In this document: in pieces, positions 22,471-34,544 of the stretch | Numbering within the stretch: the stretch's first letter is position 1 | Layout of the letters: every line of letters begins with the position of its first letter | Assembly: GCA_963576785.1 (NCBI GenBank) | Contig: OY756142.1 | Coordinates: 1,550,001-1,614,000 of the forward strand | Length of the DNA stretch: 64,000 nt | Direction of reading: 5' to 3' | Source: Chlorophyllum brunneum | Lineage: Eukaryota > Basidiomycota > Agaricomycetes > Agaricales > Agaricaceae | The notes under the pieces: generated by a model | Databases searched by the model: none | Told to the model about the DNA's origin: nothing | Seen by the model: the letters and a program-made list of their open reading frames with translations, nothing else | Translations under genes and position numbers: made by a program

Positions 22471-22575
22471 GGCACATCGTCCTGGATTTGAACCTGCGGG
22501 TGCCAGAAGGCACCGAGGAGTTACGCATACCGTATTTACCGGGGACCAAAGCTAGGCGATTCGGCCAGAAGTGCC
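22471..22575 (-). pseudogene. decayed tRNA-like sequence (type II, Leu/Ser-like)
   Basis: Read on the minus strand the 105-nt segment starts GGCACTT and ends ATGTGCC, giving a near-complete 7-bp acceptor stem with one mismatch. Inside are TGGCCGAA (A-box-like), a perfect 6-bp variable-arm-like hairpin (GGTGCC, TTCT loop, GGCACC) and GGTTCAAATCC, a good B box. The T stem pairs at only 3 of 5 positions and no clean anticodon arm was drawn. It is best read as a degenerate tRNA or tRNA-derived element, not a working gene. A covariance-model search would decide. Confidence 0.35.
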
Positions 22576-22720
22576 GTGCAGGGATCAGAACGCCCTTACT
22601 ACACGGCAAGTTATCCTACTCCCCTGCTCCCTACATGAGGGATTTATCTATGACGAATGCGTCACTTAAGCGTCGATGATGTTCTGTTGATCGTTGCAGG
22701 TCTAGAAGTCCAGACCACGA

Positions 22721-22760
22721 ATGCATCACACATCATGCATCATGCATCATACATCATGAT
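22721..22760. repeat. short ATGCATCAT-type simple repeat
   Basis: About 40 bp made of interleaved CATCA, CATGCAT and CATCAT units in the gene-poor region. It looks like an imperfect microsatellite with no visible function. Confidence 0.6.
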
Positions 22761-23378
22761 CAGGGAAATCAATAAGAATTTCGAGCGACGTCATGATCAA
22801 CATGCATATTCCTTACAACGTCATCAAAAAGGGTATTCTCTTAATTAGGAGACCATTGCATCACCGTTCGATGACTTCATCTGTGGTCTGCTTATATTTC
22901 CACAATTTAAAAGAGAGAGAAAAACTACAGACAAGAAGAACCAATGGATGACCAAACGCTAAACGTAATCAAACGCATTTTCAACCCAGACTGTCCACCG
23001 CCCAAAGAGGAAAGCAAGACAAAGAAAGGAGAAAAGGAGAAGAAATAATACAGGTGTCACCAGGTGAGCAAACGTCCATAACGTATACTGATACCAGGTT
23101 GAATATGCGGTTTATCGTATCGTGCAGGAGTAGCGATGTACAATGATTCGTGAGCAATCGTAAGCGTGACAAAAGACGCTCCATCAAGCTCCCCGCACGG
23201 CAGGATTCTGAAGGAGTGGCGAATACAAGACGTGAGATGAGATTTTGTGGTACATGGCGTTCGTGTCTAGCGACGTGCAAGGGGTGAAAGCGAAGGAGCG
23301 AGAGCAAAGAATGCTGATGTCGACTAGCGGAGAGGAGTAAGGTATGTTAAAACGGTGGACGAATTTTTTTGTGCCAGG

Positions 23379-24970
23379 CTAATAACCATAGCCGCTGCCG
23401 GAACGACCGCCGGCGGCAGGGCCCACGCTGGTAACAGGAGGACCGCCAGACTTGTTAGAGAGACTAACATTCATGCTCACGGGTTGTACACCGGGACCTG
23501 ATACGCCAACGCCATTCACCCCGACGCCATTGACAGCAACACCCATCGGGACAGTGCCTACGACACCGGCGCCTCCAACGAGTGCTGAGAGACGGGAAAT
23601 CTCTTCTCTCGAGGAAACGAGTGCAGACGTGAGACGATCGTTTTCATTGGTGAGATATTCAACCTTGGCTTGAAGCTGTGCTAGCCAAGCCTTTTTACGT
23701 TGTCGGCATTTAAGAGCAGCTAATACAGAATCAGTCAAACGCAAGCAACGTAATTTGGGGGTAGGTTACCTTGTCGATTGCGCTCAAGGAAGTTACGCCG
23801 CTTCTCCTCTTCCGTTTCAGGTTTCTTGGGGCCTTTGCGGGCGACTGGTGGATGAGGATTCTCCAGTTCCTCACCATCCATTTCTTCAAATTCTTCGTTA
23901 TCGTCATCGTCTTCTGGGCCTTCTGAGAGTCCACGTTCACTGCCTTTTCGGCGAGCGGCAGCGTTAGAGCGAGTGCGCTTAGCACCTTTGACTGGTGCTG
24001 CTTGAGAGGTGGGTGCAGAGGTAGGTGGTGGTGTTGCATTGTCATAGGATTTGCGCTTCATGGCAGTTCCGCGCTTTCCGTTCTGTTGGACGGTGGTGCC
24101 ATTGGTACCAAGGTTGGTGGGATTACCAGCACGTGCCTGAGCCTCTTCCCGCTTGGTGAGCTCTTGATGTGCCTGGGAGAGAAGGAAAAGTCCATTGGCG
24201 GCGGTACTTGCTGCGTTGGAAGCAGAGGCGAGGTAGGCAGGATTATTCGGATCCTGCTGGTGATATGAATTAGGCGCCGACTGCGCGGAATTGAGGACGC
24301 CAGTGATGGCATTGAGCGTGTTTGGGGTGATCGTGGGTCCTGGATTGGCGGTGCCATTATTTCCCATAAGAGCCATGAAGGCGGCGGTGTTTGGAGAGGC
24401 GGGGAAGGCGACAGGACCTCCAACGAGGGGGGTCAGACCGGTTCCGGGAGTAAGGCCCGTGCGGGGAGTAAGACCGGTGCGGGGGGTGAGGCCAGTGCGG
24501 AAGCTGGCAGGATCAAAGGGCAGATGCTGGGACTGGTCATTCTGCTGCTGGGGTCCGGTAAGCATAGCGGGTGAGAGTGGCCCTGAGCGAAGAGAGTTGA
24601 CAGAATTGGGGTTGTAGGCCCATGGATAAGACTGGTCTGCGGGAGATGAGATGGAAGCGAGGGGGGGAAGAACAGGACGGGGTGACTGGGTGGGGTGGTC
24701 GTCGTCGTCGGGTGAGTGGCGTGAGTCTGGGCGTTCCTGGTCGTTGTTTGTTGGTGGCTGGGAGTGGCTGGAGCCGTTGGAGGAGGCAGAGGGCGCGGTG
24801 GAGTCGCGGACGGGAGACGAGTTGCGGACATTGGAGGAGGAGCGGAAGGACTGCTCGAAGGGGTTGGGTTCGAGATTGAAGTCGGTGCGGGTGGGGCGGG
24901 CGGCAGTGCGGGGGCGGTTGGCGGGCTGGTGGTCTGGGGGAGGAGACTTGGAGGGGCTTTTCGGAGACAT
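23379..24970 (-). CDS. atf1: Atf1/ATF-CREB-type bZIP transcription factor
   Basis: Stress-responsive nuclear activator family that in fungi acts downstream of the Sty1/Hog1 MAP kinase. Two exons (23770-24970, 23379-23719) encode 513 residues; the 50-nt intron falls inside the basic region. Domains in order: an Aft1_OSA-like NLEPNPFEQSF (about residue 32), an HRA-like run of FRTGLTP repeats (about 150-180), an HRR-like block ASNAASTAANGLFLLSQAH (about 260), a basic nuclear-localisation stretch (KGAKRTRSNAAARRK), and the bZIP. The DNA-contacting pattern is NRQAALKCRQRKK, followed by a leucine zipper (LQAKVEYLTNENDRL). The C-tail is Gly/Val/Asn rich. Pro/Ser-directed sites (SPxx) are frequent at the N-terminus, as expected for a MAPK target; that regulation is inferred from the family. 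Confidence 0.92.
24431..24500 (-). repeat. tandem 18-bp repeat coding TGLTPR units
   Basis: Four near-identical 18-bp units inside the bZIP gene code for (R/G)TGLTP repeated four times, in the position of the Aft1_HRA region. The units differ at third bases, so this is an older in-frame expansion, not a sequencing artefact. Confidence 0.8.
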
Positions 24971-25369
24971 GACGACGATGACGAGCAGAGAGGCGGGCGT
25001 GACAGCTGTGACACAGCAGGCAAGGGCACTGATCTCTGACGTTGGGGTGCTAAACAGAATGACGACGCTGACGTAGCCGCGTTATATTCCTTCGTCAGCT
25101 GTTTGCGCCTGTTTGATCCCGTGCCTCACAATCTCTGCCTTCACACGCCCTTCCCTGCCATATCTCGATCTCCCGGCCTCTTCCGCCGTCCATCGAAAAT
25201 CTTCCTCCCCGTCTGATCAGCCTGCTGCACATCTAATCTCTTTGATCCCCCAGTCCCGCCTCGTGTTGGTCTAAATCACACATGTCATCAAAGAACCCTC
25301 CTTTCGTACATAATCCCCGCCCCACCCCATTACTGCCACTCTGATCCCAGACGAAACAAACACAAGTTG
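24971..25369. other. upstream region of the bZIP gene
   Basis: 399 bp between the bZIP start and the stop of the DUF3445 gene. Pyrimidine rich near 25090-25360 with many CCCGCC and TCTCCCC runs, probably promoter plus leader of the bZIP gene. No coding frame. Confidence 0.4.
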
Positions 25370-27856
25370 TCAATACGGATACCCGCCCTCTCCAACCTTT
25401 TCCCCCTTTTCAATTTCACCCCGATCTACCTGCCCTCCGTGGCAATCGTCCAAATACCGCAACACTGTCTGGTACCAGTCCCCTCGATCTTTGCCTTTGT
25501 AATTTCCCACTTCCCTGGGCCAGTCTCGCATCGAGCTCGCCAGTCGTCCGGGCACCCCTCTCTCCCGTCCAAGCTCTTCCACTGGCGTGACATACGTTCG
25601 GATCGTGAAAATGATTGCACCACTTGTAGGTAGTCTCCGAAGTGTCTGCCGTTCCGTTCGCAGCCGCAGTGTTTCTGGTGTCGGTACCGACTTGTTCTTG
25701 GAGGGTGCAAATCGGTCCCCGTGTTCAAATTCATCCTCCGGCCCGTTTGTACTTTCTGACCATGCCAGCTCTTCAGGGTCTTCGTGATTACCTGTCCCTT
25801 CCTCTAGTGCTCGTACTGTCTGAATGAAGTAGTTGTTCCGTATCACAGGCTTCTCGACCGGCAATCGTCGAAAGAATCGTTCCAGACTAACATGCAGTTT
25901 TTCTCGATCTGAAAATGCGGTGCCCGTCAGCCAATCTCATACACTTGATACACTTTGTCCTCCTCATCCCCCCTACCATAATCAAGGAAAAGAACGTTGA
26001 TCAATCAACCCAACCACATATCAGATCCCGGGTTCTCTAAACCGCTAAGAGCGATGAAATTATGAGCTGAGGGTATCGGGCGCATATTTCTGGCTCAAAT
26101 ACCACATCATCTAGCGATGCCATCGCATGTCATGCCCACACTCGCTCAAAGCGATACCGTAACAAGCCCGAAAATGAGCTAACGCGTGACCAGCACACTT
26201 GCCCACTTCCAAACCTTCCAAGGAAATAGCCGTGCTACCCATGCCGGAAGCACCATCCATCCGGTGACGACATATTCTCCCACTCGATCCCAATGATGTT
26301 CTGCATACAGAAGATGCGCAAGAACTATCATCTCCTCAGAACGGGCGAGTAAGTCCATCGAAAAGGCTGGGATCAAAAGAGATGTCCATGCGCCCTTTTA
26401 GACATGAGAAAGATAGCCGGGAAAACACTCGGCTCGGTTCAAGTAGGGACGTTGGCCGATATGACCTTTCTCCCCAACAGATTGAACCATCAATAGAAAC
26501 AGATCCACCACAGTCGTAGGATGGGATCTCACGTACATTGCGGGACATTCCCCGAGATGTGAATCTCGTCCAGAGCCATACCGATCTTATCCCTCATCCT
26601 CCAAAAGCCTGCGTGGTGTACCAGATCAGAATAGACCGTGGAGCGGGAAAGATACATGAAAAAAATAAATCTGACCCGGCACACAAATAGCCCCTGCTTG
26701 GAAGTAGTATCTTCCGTCAGTCCCTATCATTCTTGTTAGAAGAAACACACTGATGGACATGAAGGACTTACCTTCAATCATTACGGCCAAGTCGTCCTGC
26801 ACCCTAATATCAGCAGAAAGTGTTGTTAAAAAACCAGTTCCTTTGGGGTACGAGGGGGTCCCTCACAGAAGCGCAGAAATGATCATTGCTCGTTCGGCTG
26901 CCTGATCTCCATCATTAGGAGACAGTGGTAATTCGTGTGTCTCTTGCAGAGGGACGACGGTAATAGATTTGATTGGAGGCAAATCATCCCAGCCCCACTT
27001 GTAGTCAGCCCTTGGCTTGGGATGCCGTGACACATGGAACGTTGTCGGATATCGGCGAGTCAGATATTCGGCCAGCTCGTGAACAAGCTCAATCACTGAC
27101 GGTTCAGACGAACGAATGAACTAAGAATTTATCCCTCAAAGATTTTTCCCTCTACTCACCCGCTAAATCGCTGCCCTTCACGATAGGGTTTGCAGTATCA
27201 TCAAGCACTCGAATGACTCCGGGGCCTTGGGTTTGGACACGGCGCGCTCGAATTCTTTGATATTGTTGATACTGATTATCAAGCTGTGCCACCTCCGTTA
27301 GCCTTGCGATGGAAGTTGAAGGATCAGCAAGAACCACACACTTCTATCCAGTCGGCCCATGGCATATTACGGGTTCCCATCGTCACACTAGATATCAGAT
27401 GTTTATGGCAGGACATCAGAAGTGTTATTGTTACTCACTGATAGCGGCCCCATCTGAAGGGCCTGTAGGGGATTGGCTTCGTGTCAGATAATTCGTGTGG
27501 CCACGGATCGAACTTTGGATAACGAAATGATACTGGCATCCATTCTATGTCATAAAAAAGATACAGTGGTGTGAGCTCATACTGGGAAAGTGAATCTAAG
27601 TAGACACACCGCCATATGGTCGCTCGTTCTTGTACCCCCCGACAGCCGACTCCCGCTGTTCACGTATTGGAACGTTCTTTACGGTGGGCGACTGCTGAAA
27701 GGAAAAGCGAGACCGAAACGGATACTTCCGCGAGATTACAAAAAACGGGACGGTGAGTAAACAAACTATAAATGCTGTGACAACATAGGAATCCATCGGT
27801 GCCTGCAAAGCATGGTCCCAAACCATCCATAGCACCGACTTTGTGGCAGTGGGCAT
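25370..27856 (-). CDS. HRQ/DUF3445 haem-dependent oxidative N-demethylase-like protein, membrane anchored
   Basis: Member of the family named for the bacterial dimethylamine haem-dependent oxidative N-demethylase; fungal substrates are unknown. Nine exons (27610-27856, 27439-27544, 27340-27387, 27160-27302, 26867-27095, 26772-26803, 26676-26723, 26537-26608, 25370-25908) sum exactly to 487 codons plus stop. An N-terminal hydrophobic segment (SYVVTAFIVCLLTVPFFVI) suggests an ER or other membrane anchor. The domain starts at MPVSFRYPKFDPWPHEL and includes YRPFRWGRYHVTMG, ELVHELAEYLTRRYPTTF, DDLAVMIEGTDGRYYFQAGA, FWRMRDKIGMALDEIH and KPVIRNNYFIQ, all typical. The C-terminal part has LRTERQTLRRLP and FTIRTYVTPVEEL. 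The intron before the last exon is 628 nt, about ten times the local norm. Confidence 0.85.
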
Positions 27857-28442
27857 AGCGAAACTGGGAAAACAGGTTTGGGAGAGACGTCTGAAGACGG
27901 GATGTGATATCTGTCGAAGCGTGTGCGTATCTGATGGGAAGAGAAATGGTCAAGTAAGCTGGCTTAGTGGAGTGGGGAGTAGGTTGTAGCCTGTGATCCC
28001 TACCACAACCGGTTGATGTGCACCAGGACCGCTTAGCTTTATATAGAACGTGTCTGCTTGGTCGTAACCGGTCGGAGGATCTCCCTGTTGGAAGGACAGA
28101 AACTGGCCAGTCCGATAATCTCCCACGGCCTGAACGTAAGGGATATATTTGAAGTTCGACGTTGAAATCATGGTTCTGGATCCAAGGGCAACGGAAGAGG
28201 TATAGCAAAGACAGGGTACTGCAAATGGTTGCAGACTGTTGAAATGTTACGGTGGTCCCCTGGCGATACCAAAATGGGCAGTCTTCGGCATTCGGCGTAC
28301 ACGGGAGGAAAGTCGTCGGAACTTGCCGGCATTCTTCCACCTCACTTCTTCACTCAACATTTCAATACCTGTCTCCGTCTCCTGGGGTAAGTCCTCTGCT
28401 CCTCTTCACGAACTTCGTCATTTGACTACTACTCTGCAGTAA
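27857..28442. promoter_or_regulatory. divergent upstream region of DUF3445 and ATP7 genes
   Basis: 586 bp between two start codons on opposite strands. The minus strand carries overlapping open frames (27950-28171, 27660-28340) without recognised domains; these may be an untranslated leader of the DUF3445 gene. The sequence before ATP7 is pyrimidine rich, as is common for fungal housekeeping promoters. Confidence 0.4.
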
Positions 28443-29271
28443 ATGGCGACACAAAAGGCTGCATCTGCCGCGGTTGTGAGTGTGTATTTGGCCACGGGCA
28501 CCCCTCAAGAGCTTACGGTTTTCTCCGCCGCAGGACTTTGCCCGCATCTACTCCTCTCTTGGTCTTGGGAAAGGTGCGTAGAACACTCCAATCCCTAGGA
28601 ATTGCACACATACGAATAAATCTACTTTTTTTCATAGAAACTATTGCATCGTTGCAGGCCTTCAGGAAACGCCATGCTGACGCTCAACGCCTCAACACTC
28701 AATATGCCAACCAACCCACCACGGTTGACTTTGCACACTATCGCGCTACCCTTAAGAATAAGGCTATTGTCGATGAAGCAGAGAAGCTCCTCAAGGAGTT
28801 TAAGCCTGTGACCTACGACGTGAACGCGCAAATCAAGGCTATCGAAGCCTTCGAGGCTAAAGCTGTGGGTTATTTCCTTCCTGTCCCAACGGCCAGCCTT
28901 TAAAATCCGGATTGACGCGCTCACGTCCTGAATAGATCGCCAAGGCTCAGGAAACAGAAGCCAGGATTGACGTCGAGCTCAAGGAGCTCCAGGCTACGCT
29001 CGCAAACATTGAAGATGCTCGTCCCTTCGATGAGCTCACAGTATGTTCTTCCCGTGCTTTACATTGCACATGATCACGATTTATTTCCAGACCGAGGACG
29101 TTGGTCGGGCGCACCCGCGTATTGTAGAAACAGTTGAGACCATGCTCAAGAAGGGCAAGTGGACAGTACCAGGTGCGCATCAAGTGTTGTCCGCTGCATA
29201 GAGCCTTGTTGAGTATACCCCTTCTGCATCCAGGCTACAAGGAGAAGTTTGGTGATCTCAACCTCATGTAA
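28443..29271 (+). CDS. ATP7: mitochondrial ATP synthase subunit d (peripheral stalk)
   Basis: Part of the stator of F1Fo ATP synthase on the matrix side of the inner membrane. Six exons (28443-28475, 28534-28573, 28638-28864, 28936-29040, 29091-29172, 29234-29271) encode 174 residues, the typical size. The protein has [18 protein letters not shown], then [23 protein letters not shown], a charged coiled region ([20 protein letters not shown]) and [15 protein letters not shown]. It ends [16 protein letters not shown]. Its 3' end faces that of the beta-galactosidase gene, 164 bp away. Confidence 0.93.
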
Positions 29272-29435
29272 TTAATTACAACACCATAGAATTACTTGCA
29301 CTGGACTCAGCCTTTACCATACCCCGCTTATCCCTGGTCTCTGTTTCGAAAGGTAGCGACAAGTTTTCACTAAGTCTTCCACCTATGAATCTACTCAAAT
29401 TACTAGGCAAGTGTACTTGGTACGGGATAATTTCT

Positions 29436-32400
29436 CTAATATGCGTCATGCCGCTTGGTCCAGTGAGGAGCCGGAGCATTGAGGATGGGTCCAAAACTCG
29501 TCTCGACCTTTTGTCGAACCTCGAGATTAAGAGAATCGATCTTGGCACCTCCAGCATCAGCAGCCCACAGGGACACTGCAAGAGTATTTTGGCCGTTGTG
29601 GTTTAGGATACCTTGCGCTGAATAGGTGGCATAAGGACATTGCATCATTTTCCTCAAAACAAATTATACTCACGAACGGGAAAAACTCTTTGTGGACCAA
29701 TATGGTTGACTAGAAATACGTCAGCATCATGTCCAAGAGGAAAACATGGCGAAATCCCACTGTATCTTCCAAACTGATATCCATTTACATAGAGCTAGAT
29801 ATGTATGTGTGAACATTAAGTGAGAGCAGATTTTTCCTGCACTCACTCTTGCCCTAAAGTGGGGATTGACGGTAGAGTTGGTAAAAACGAATGCGAGGGG
29901 ATAATCTACCCCATGAGGGATGTTGAGGTCAAACGTTGTCCTGTTTCGTGTTCCAAGCCATGAAAATCCGCTCGGCAATGTGCTATAATTTGTACTTTAC
30001 CTGTAGAACGCGACACCAGCTTTAGATATACCGTCTGTAGGCTTCCCAGGAGTCCATTTAGAGTCATCAAAACCGGGAAGGTGCCAGCCTAGCAGAGTGT
30101 CATCAGGGGAAAAAACAAGATGCGGAGCCGAAATCTACCTTGACGCTCTGCATAAAGACCCCCCTCGTTTAACGGACCACGAACATGGTCAGCATACTAT
30201 AAGCATGTAGTCAACTGGATAATTCCCTGAATCAAATTCATGACTTACTGACTCTCCGCCCAGATTACCAGTAAGCTTCCAGACGTTAACATTCGTCTCC
30301 GGACTACCTTCGAACGAGTAGCCCAAAATTCCACGAGGCAATCTGAACCAGTCACTTGCACCGGCCCAATTCTCCTCAATACCCATATGTTCAAACAAAA
30401 TTGTGATAACATGCGACGAGCCGGTTGCGAGGGTCGAAGGGAACTTGTGCGTCTGGTTGTAGGTATCATGAGGAGCATCTCCTACCCAAGACCCAACGAA
30501 ACTATCATCGAGCCACATGGAATAGCCGAATGCAAGACCTCCGCTTATGTTAGCGCTAAAGCCTGTTTCTTGTCCAATAGCGGTGAAATGGGCACGCCAA
30601 AGCATGTTGCCAGTGTGATAACCATACGGACTTGAGAAGAGAACGAGAGGAGTGGTCCAATTCCATTCATTGAAAGTGGTCGTTAGATCAGCCACCGTCC
30701 ACTTTTCGTCTGAATAACTGGACGAAATTTCGGGGAGACTGTCAGCGACTTTCTGTCGAATTATCAGTCATGAAGAATAGCGTCAGATCCTCAGCACGAA
30801 CCCATGTCAACGAGTCCAGCTTCGGTAGCTCCACATTAGGCAAGTGTGCGGGTCGTGAGGCTATAAGTGTCCCATATTTAGTTTTCCCCGTTCTCAGCCG
30901 TTCGCCATTGAAAGTCACAGTGCGAGAATGGGCAGCAGGAGTGATGATTTCAAACGCGGTCGTGGTATTGAGGTCACCCGTAATGGCAAGTTTCCCACCT
31001 GATACGGAGGCTGTGCGCAAGAGGTATCCGCCCTTGACGATGATAGGGTTCTCAGTACTGTACGAGGCAAACCGTCCTCGGGTCGGTGGATGAAGGACCC
31101 AGTATTCATATGCAGTAGCACGATCTGATTCAAACGGTCAGTAGATCTCCATAAGATCAATCTCTTTGCCCCACCGAGTATGAAGACCCGTAGCCCAGAG
31201 CCAACCTCAACGACGGTTTGGCCGGTGGTTGTATACTGCACAGCGAGTGCACCACTGGATAAGACTTGCTGTTTGATTGTTCCAGAGCCGGAAACAACTC
31301 GGGCGGATGGGCGACCACCAGCTGATTGAGGAAGAATGAAAGCAGTCTCGTGCAGTTCTCCCTCATTTCCGTAGAGGAAAATGTTGTCCTGTCCGTCGAT
31401 CGTTGCCCTGCACGAGTGTCAGAGGCGTAGCCTACTGAATATGTTGGGCATAAAGCTTACCAGGTAAAGACCTCGCCGGTGGAGTAAAGTAATGTTGTTA
31501 AACCCGCAACATAATCAACTAAGTGGATCTTCGAGTCCTTTCCGTTCAAGGTGAGGGACCCACCAAGGGTGGGAATCTCGATCATGCCAGCACTCGTTGG
31601 CACCGTTAATTTGTAGGTCTGGATGTCAAATAGGGATGCATCCGTTTGCCTACCATCGTTGAGTGTTACCATATAACTATATATGGAAGCTTATGCTACG
31701 TACCTGACAACGTAGAAACCAGTTTTATTTCCAACTATATCAAGCGTCTGGGTTGTCTTCAGCGCTGAATTTCCAGTGAATGACCCTTGAGTATTATAAA
31801 TGTTCTGCGGCTGGGTTGTCAAGTATGCAGGTGAGACAGCAAGGAAGTTGGCTTGAAGTTTGATCTCGTAGTACTTTTCCCGAAGTGTACGGGATTCGGT
31901 AATGGCTGCACCCTGCGGGGAGGTGTCAGTTATAGCTCTTACACAAGGTTTGTTCCGGAGCCTACATAGTCGTATGAGGTGTAAACGCCTGGATGTGCGA
32001 TGCCGCCTAATGAAATTGAGTAATCAGACCCACAGCTTTGAGAAAGTAAACATACCCCAGTTTGTGCCACCGAAGGTCATATAGAGGTTAAAGATAGTCG
32101 TTGATAGTGCATATTGGTTCTTGTAGAAGACTGTTTTAGACATGTGCTGAGTTGCCCTTTTGTTGTATTTATAGTGATGGATATGCGCACCTCTTTCGAA
32201 TTCTGAACCCGTAAGGACGGAACAGAGGTCATATCCAGCACCACCCCTGAATTTAAGGATGAGTAAATATGCGCTTCAGCTTTATCCAACGTACCAGCCG
32301 TCAAACGCACCACCTTGGAACTCGTAGACAGCATTCGGGTCCTCTGGATTCCATTCCTCATGCGAATCCCAAAAGTACCTATTGACATGACCAGTCAAAT

Positions 32401-33602
32401 CTCTGCGTATAATTAGGCGCTCAACCTACTCTGGGACTGCATCTGGTACCCATTTGTACGGGTTTGCACAATCAAAACCATTTGGGTAAGAATCGTACCC
32501 TGGTCATTCATCAATATAAAGGGACGTTCGAGATCCAGAGCACTCCTGACCATAAATATCGACGCTCGTGAAGTGCCCTCCTGGCCAAGCATCATTTGTA
32601 GTGATGGGAACGACAATACCCGCAGCCCTCTGAAGGAGGTCAGCCACAACCTGGCGTGATAAAGAGGCGCAACTCACGAAGTCCTTTAACAGCTGAGCTT
32701 CATATTGAAGGTCCTCGGTATAGGGAGGCCAGAAACCACTATACTCGTTCTCGGCCTGACACAAATGAGTACATGTGTGTGTGGGCATCATATAATAATA
32801 ACTGTGCTACCTGGACGAGGATGACGGGGCCACCATTGGTGATCTGATTCTTTGCGATCACTTTGCCGACAGCCTTGATATAAGGTTGATAGGCCTGGAC
32901 ATATGAGGCATTTGCAGTCCTCCAAAGCCCTGGGGTGTATGTACCCCACCCGGGAAAGCCACCCCCAGCTGTTTCAGCATTGATATAGGGACTTCAGGAA
33001 GCCGAGTGAGTAAACTGCATTTCCGACAGGAGAGCACACACCCTGGACGTGCGATCACATATAAGCCTGCCTTCTGTGCAGCATCAAAGAATGGTTGCAA
33101 GTCTCGAAAGCCTTCAAAGGATATCTCGCCGCGTTTTGGTTCAAGGAGACCCCAGTGCACATAGAATGAAACCGCATTGAAACCCATCGACCTAGATAGC
33201 ATGAGTACAAAGACATCAGGCTGCCCAGAAGGACATACTTGATCTTCTGAAGGACATCAAGGTGAAGGCTCTGAACCGGATTCCTGGACAACAAATAGAA
33301 ATGGTTCAAGCTTTTGTAGACTCGACTCAGTGACGACGGACCTGAATGGGTGAACTTCTCCGCTGAAAACCATGAGACGCTTCCCATTGATTTTAAGTGA
33401 ATACTGGTCCCAAGTCACCTGCAAGGCTCTACAGTCTAGCCTCAAAGAGTGATATATACTTGAAACCACCCACGATGTCCTGCAAGAGCGTCGACGACTC
33501 GACCTCATTTTGACGAGGAAGCTTGATAGAACCCGATTGAGGCCTTGTTGCGACGGCCACTGCACACAGAAGTGTCAAGAGTCCGAAGACGTGGAGCTTC
33601 AT
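29436..33602 (-). CDS. GH35 beta-galactosidase (secreted)
   Basis: Secreted exo-beta-galactosidase expected to trim galactose from pectic and hemicellulosic side chains. Intron rich; the protein begins with a signal peptide ([22 protein letters not shown]) at 33602. The GH35 barrel is recognised by [29 protein letters not shown], the acid/base motif [43 protein letters not shown] and the nucleophile motif [11 protein letters not shown]. Downstream come the beta-galactosidase domain 2/3 region and two jelly-roll domains with [22 protein letters not shown] and [15 protein letters not shown] segments. The total size is near the usual 1000 residues of fungal LacA. Both catalytic glutamates are in frame, so it should be active. 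Individual exon borders were not all fixed. Confidence 0.9.
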
Positions 33603-34544
33603 GTTAAAGTGCTTGGAAGGTGGTACCCCCCTCTTATCCTCTTAAGTTCTGTTTGACGACAGACCCAATCCCAGACAGCACAACCCTGCCCCTCAAATTC
33701 CGCGAGTGAAAGGACATATCAGAAAATTTTGCCACAGCTGACTTTGTTTCTTCTCTACCCGTGTTACGCGATACACGAGGAACGATTGGCGAAGGGACAG
33801 AAAGAAGTCGGGTGGAGACATGTCGCGGAGGGGCACCGCCAACAGCCCTTGTATCACGTGAAGGAATAATGTGCCTTCCTCGGGCGACGGACTTTGCTCT
33901 CTGTTATCGATTTTGCTCGTAAATGAGCGTCTAGGAGCGTGTATTTTGAAGCACTTTTCGGGTTAGAAACACTGAACACCTAGCTCTGTGCACAACTGAA
34001 CGGATGTACACTGGAGGAACTCCAACCAGTCCGAATATTCTCCGCTCCCAGCTCAAAACGGAGAGAACCGACGATTCCCCATTACAACACCCCTTCAACC
34101 AACATACCCGTTCTTTTCTAGATCTTCGCATACCCGCACCGCGGACGGTCCGCTTTGGCCAGAGCTTGGATTTGTATGGCTAACCTTCGGCAGCGCGTTT
34201 CCAAGCTTAATTACACCCTGAGAACATTTTTTCATTTATTGCAGAAAACCGAAGTATGTCCGCTTCAAGTAGGCATGTAGACGTGTGGAAGGACAGATGG
34301 ACGCAGATTTATTAGCCCGATGAAATTTATGCGTATGTCTGAGAAGAATACACCCTTGCGCCGACAGATCCAGAGGCGATCGCACAGCGAGGATGAGATA
34401 TCAGACAAACCGAAGACCCTGGGGAGTATACGAGCAAAGAAAAAGTACGAGGCAAGGGGCACTTGACGTCTGATACCGGAAAAAGGCAGATCACCGCCAA
34501 GTGTCATCGAAGCTCGCTCAGCTTCTTATCTTTCGTCCTTGTTC
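33603..34544. other. divergent region between beta-galactosidase and hexokinase
   Basis: 942 bp separating two sugar-metabolism genes that diverge. It should hold both promoters. Short frames are not recognisable. No carbon-catabolite (SYGGRG) cluster is claimed because single matches are expected by chance. Confidence 0.35.

Larger units (their letters stand above)
21980..23378. other. 1.4-kb gene-poor region
   Basis: Between the subtilisin and the Atf1-like gene. Holds a decayed tRNA-like element and a short ATGCATCAT-rich repeat, listed separately. The part from about 22950 is probably 3' untranslated sequence of the bZIP gene. Short frames have no recognised product. Confidence 0.4.

Noticed and set aside
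24431..24500. Considered a CRISPR-like repeat
   Set aside because: Units are contiguous, coding and eukaryotic; there are no spacers.
24433..25029. 198-codon Pro/Ser/Thr-rich minus-strand frame
   Set aside because: Alternate frame of the bZIP gene; the bZIP frame carries the conserved domains.
14358..27856. Considered a secondary-metabolite cluster
   Set aside because: No polyketide synthase, peptide synthetase, terpene cyclase or P450 is present; the genes are hydrolases and housekeeping types.
27660..28340. 226-codon minus-strand frame
   Set aside because: Overlaps the first exon of the DUF3445 gene in another frame and has no recognisable domain.
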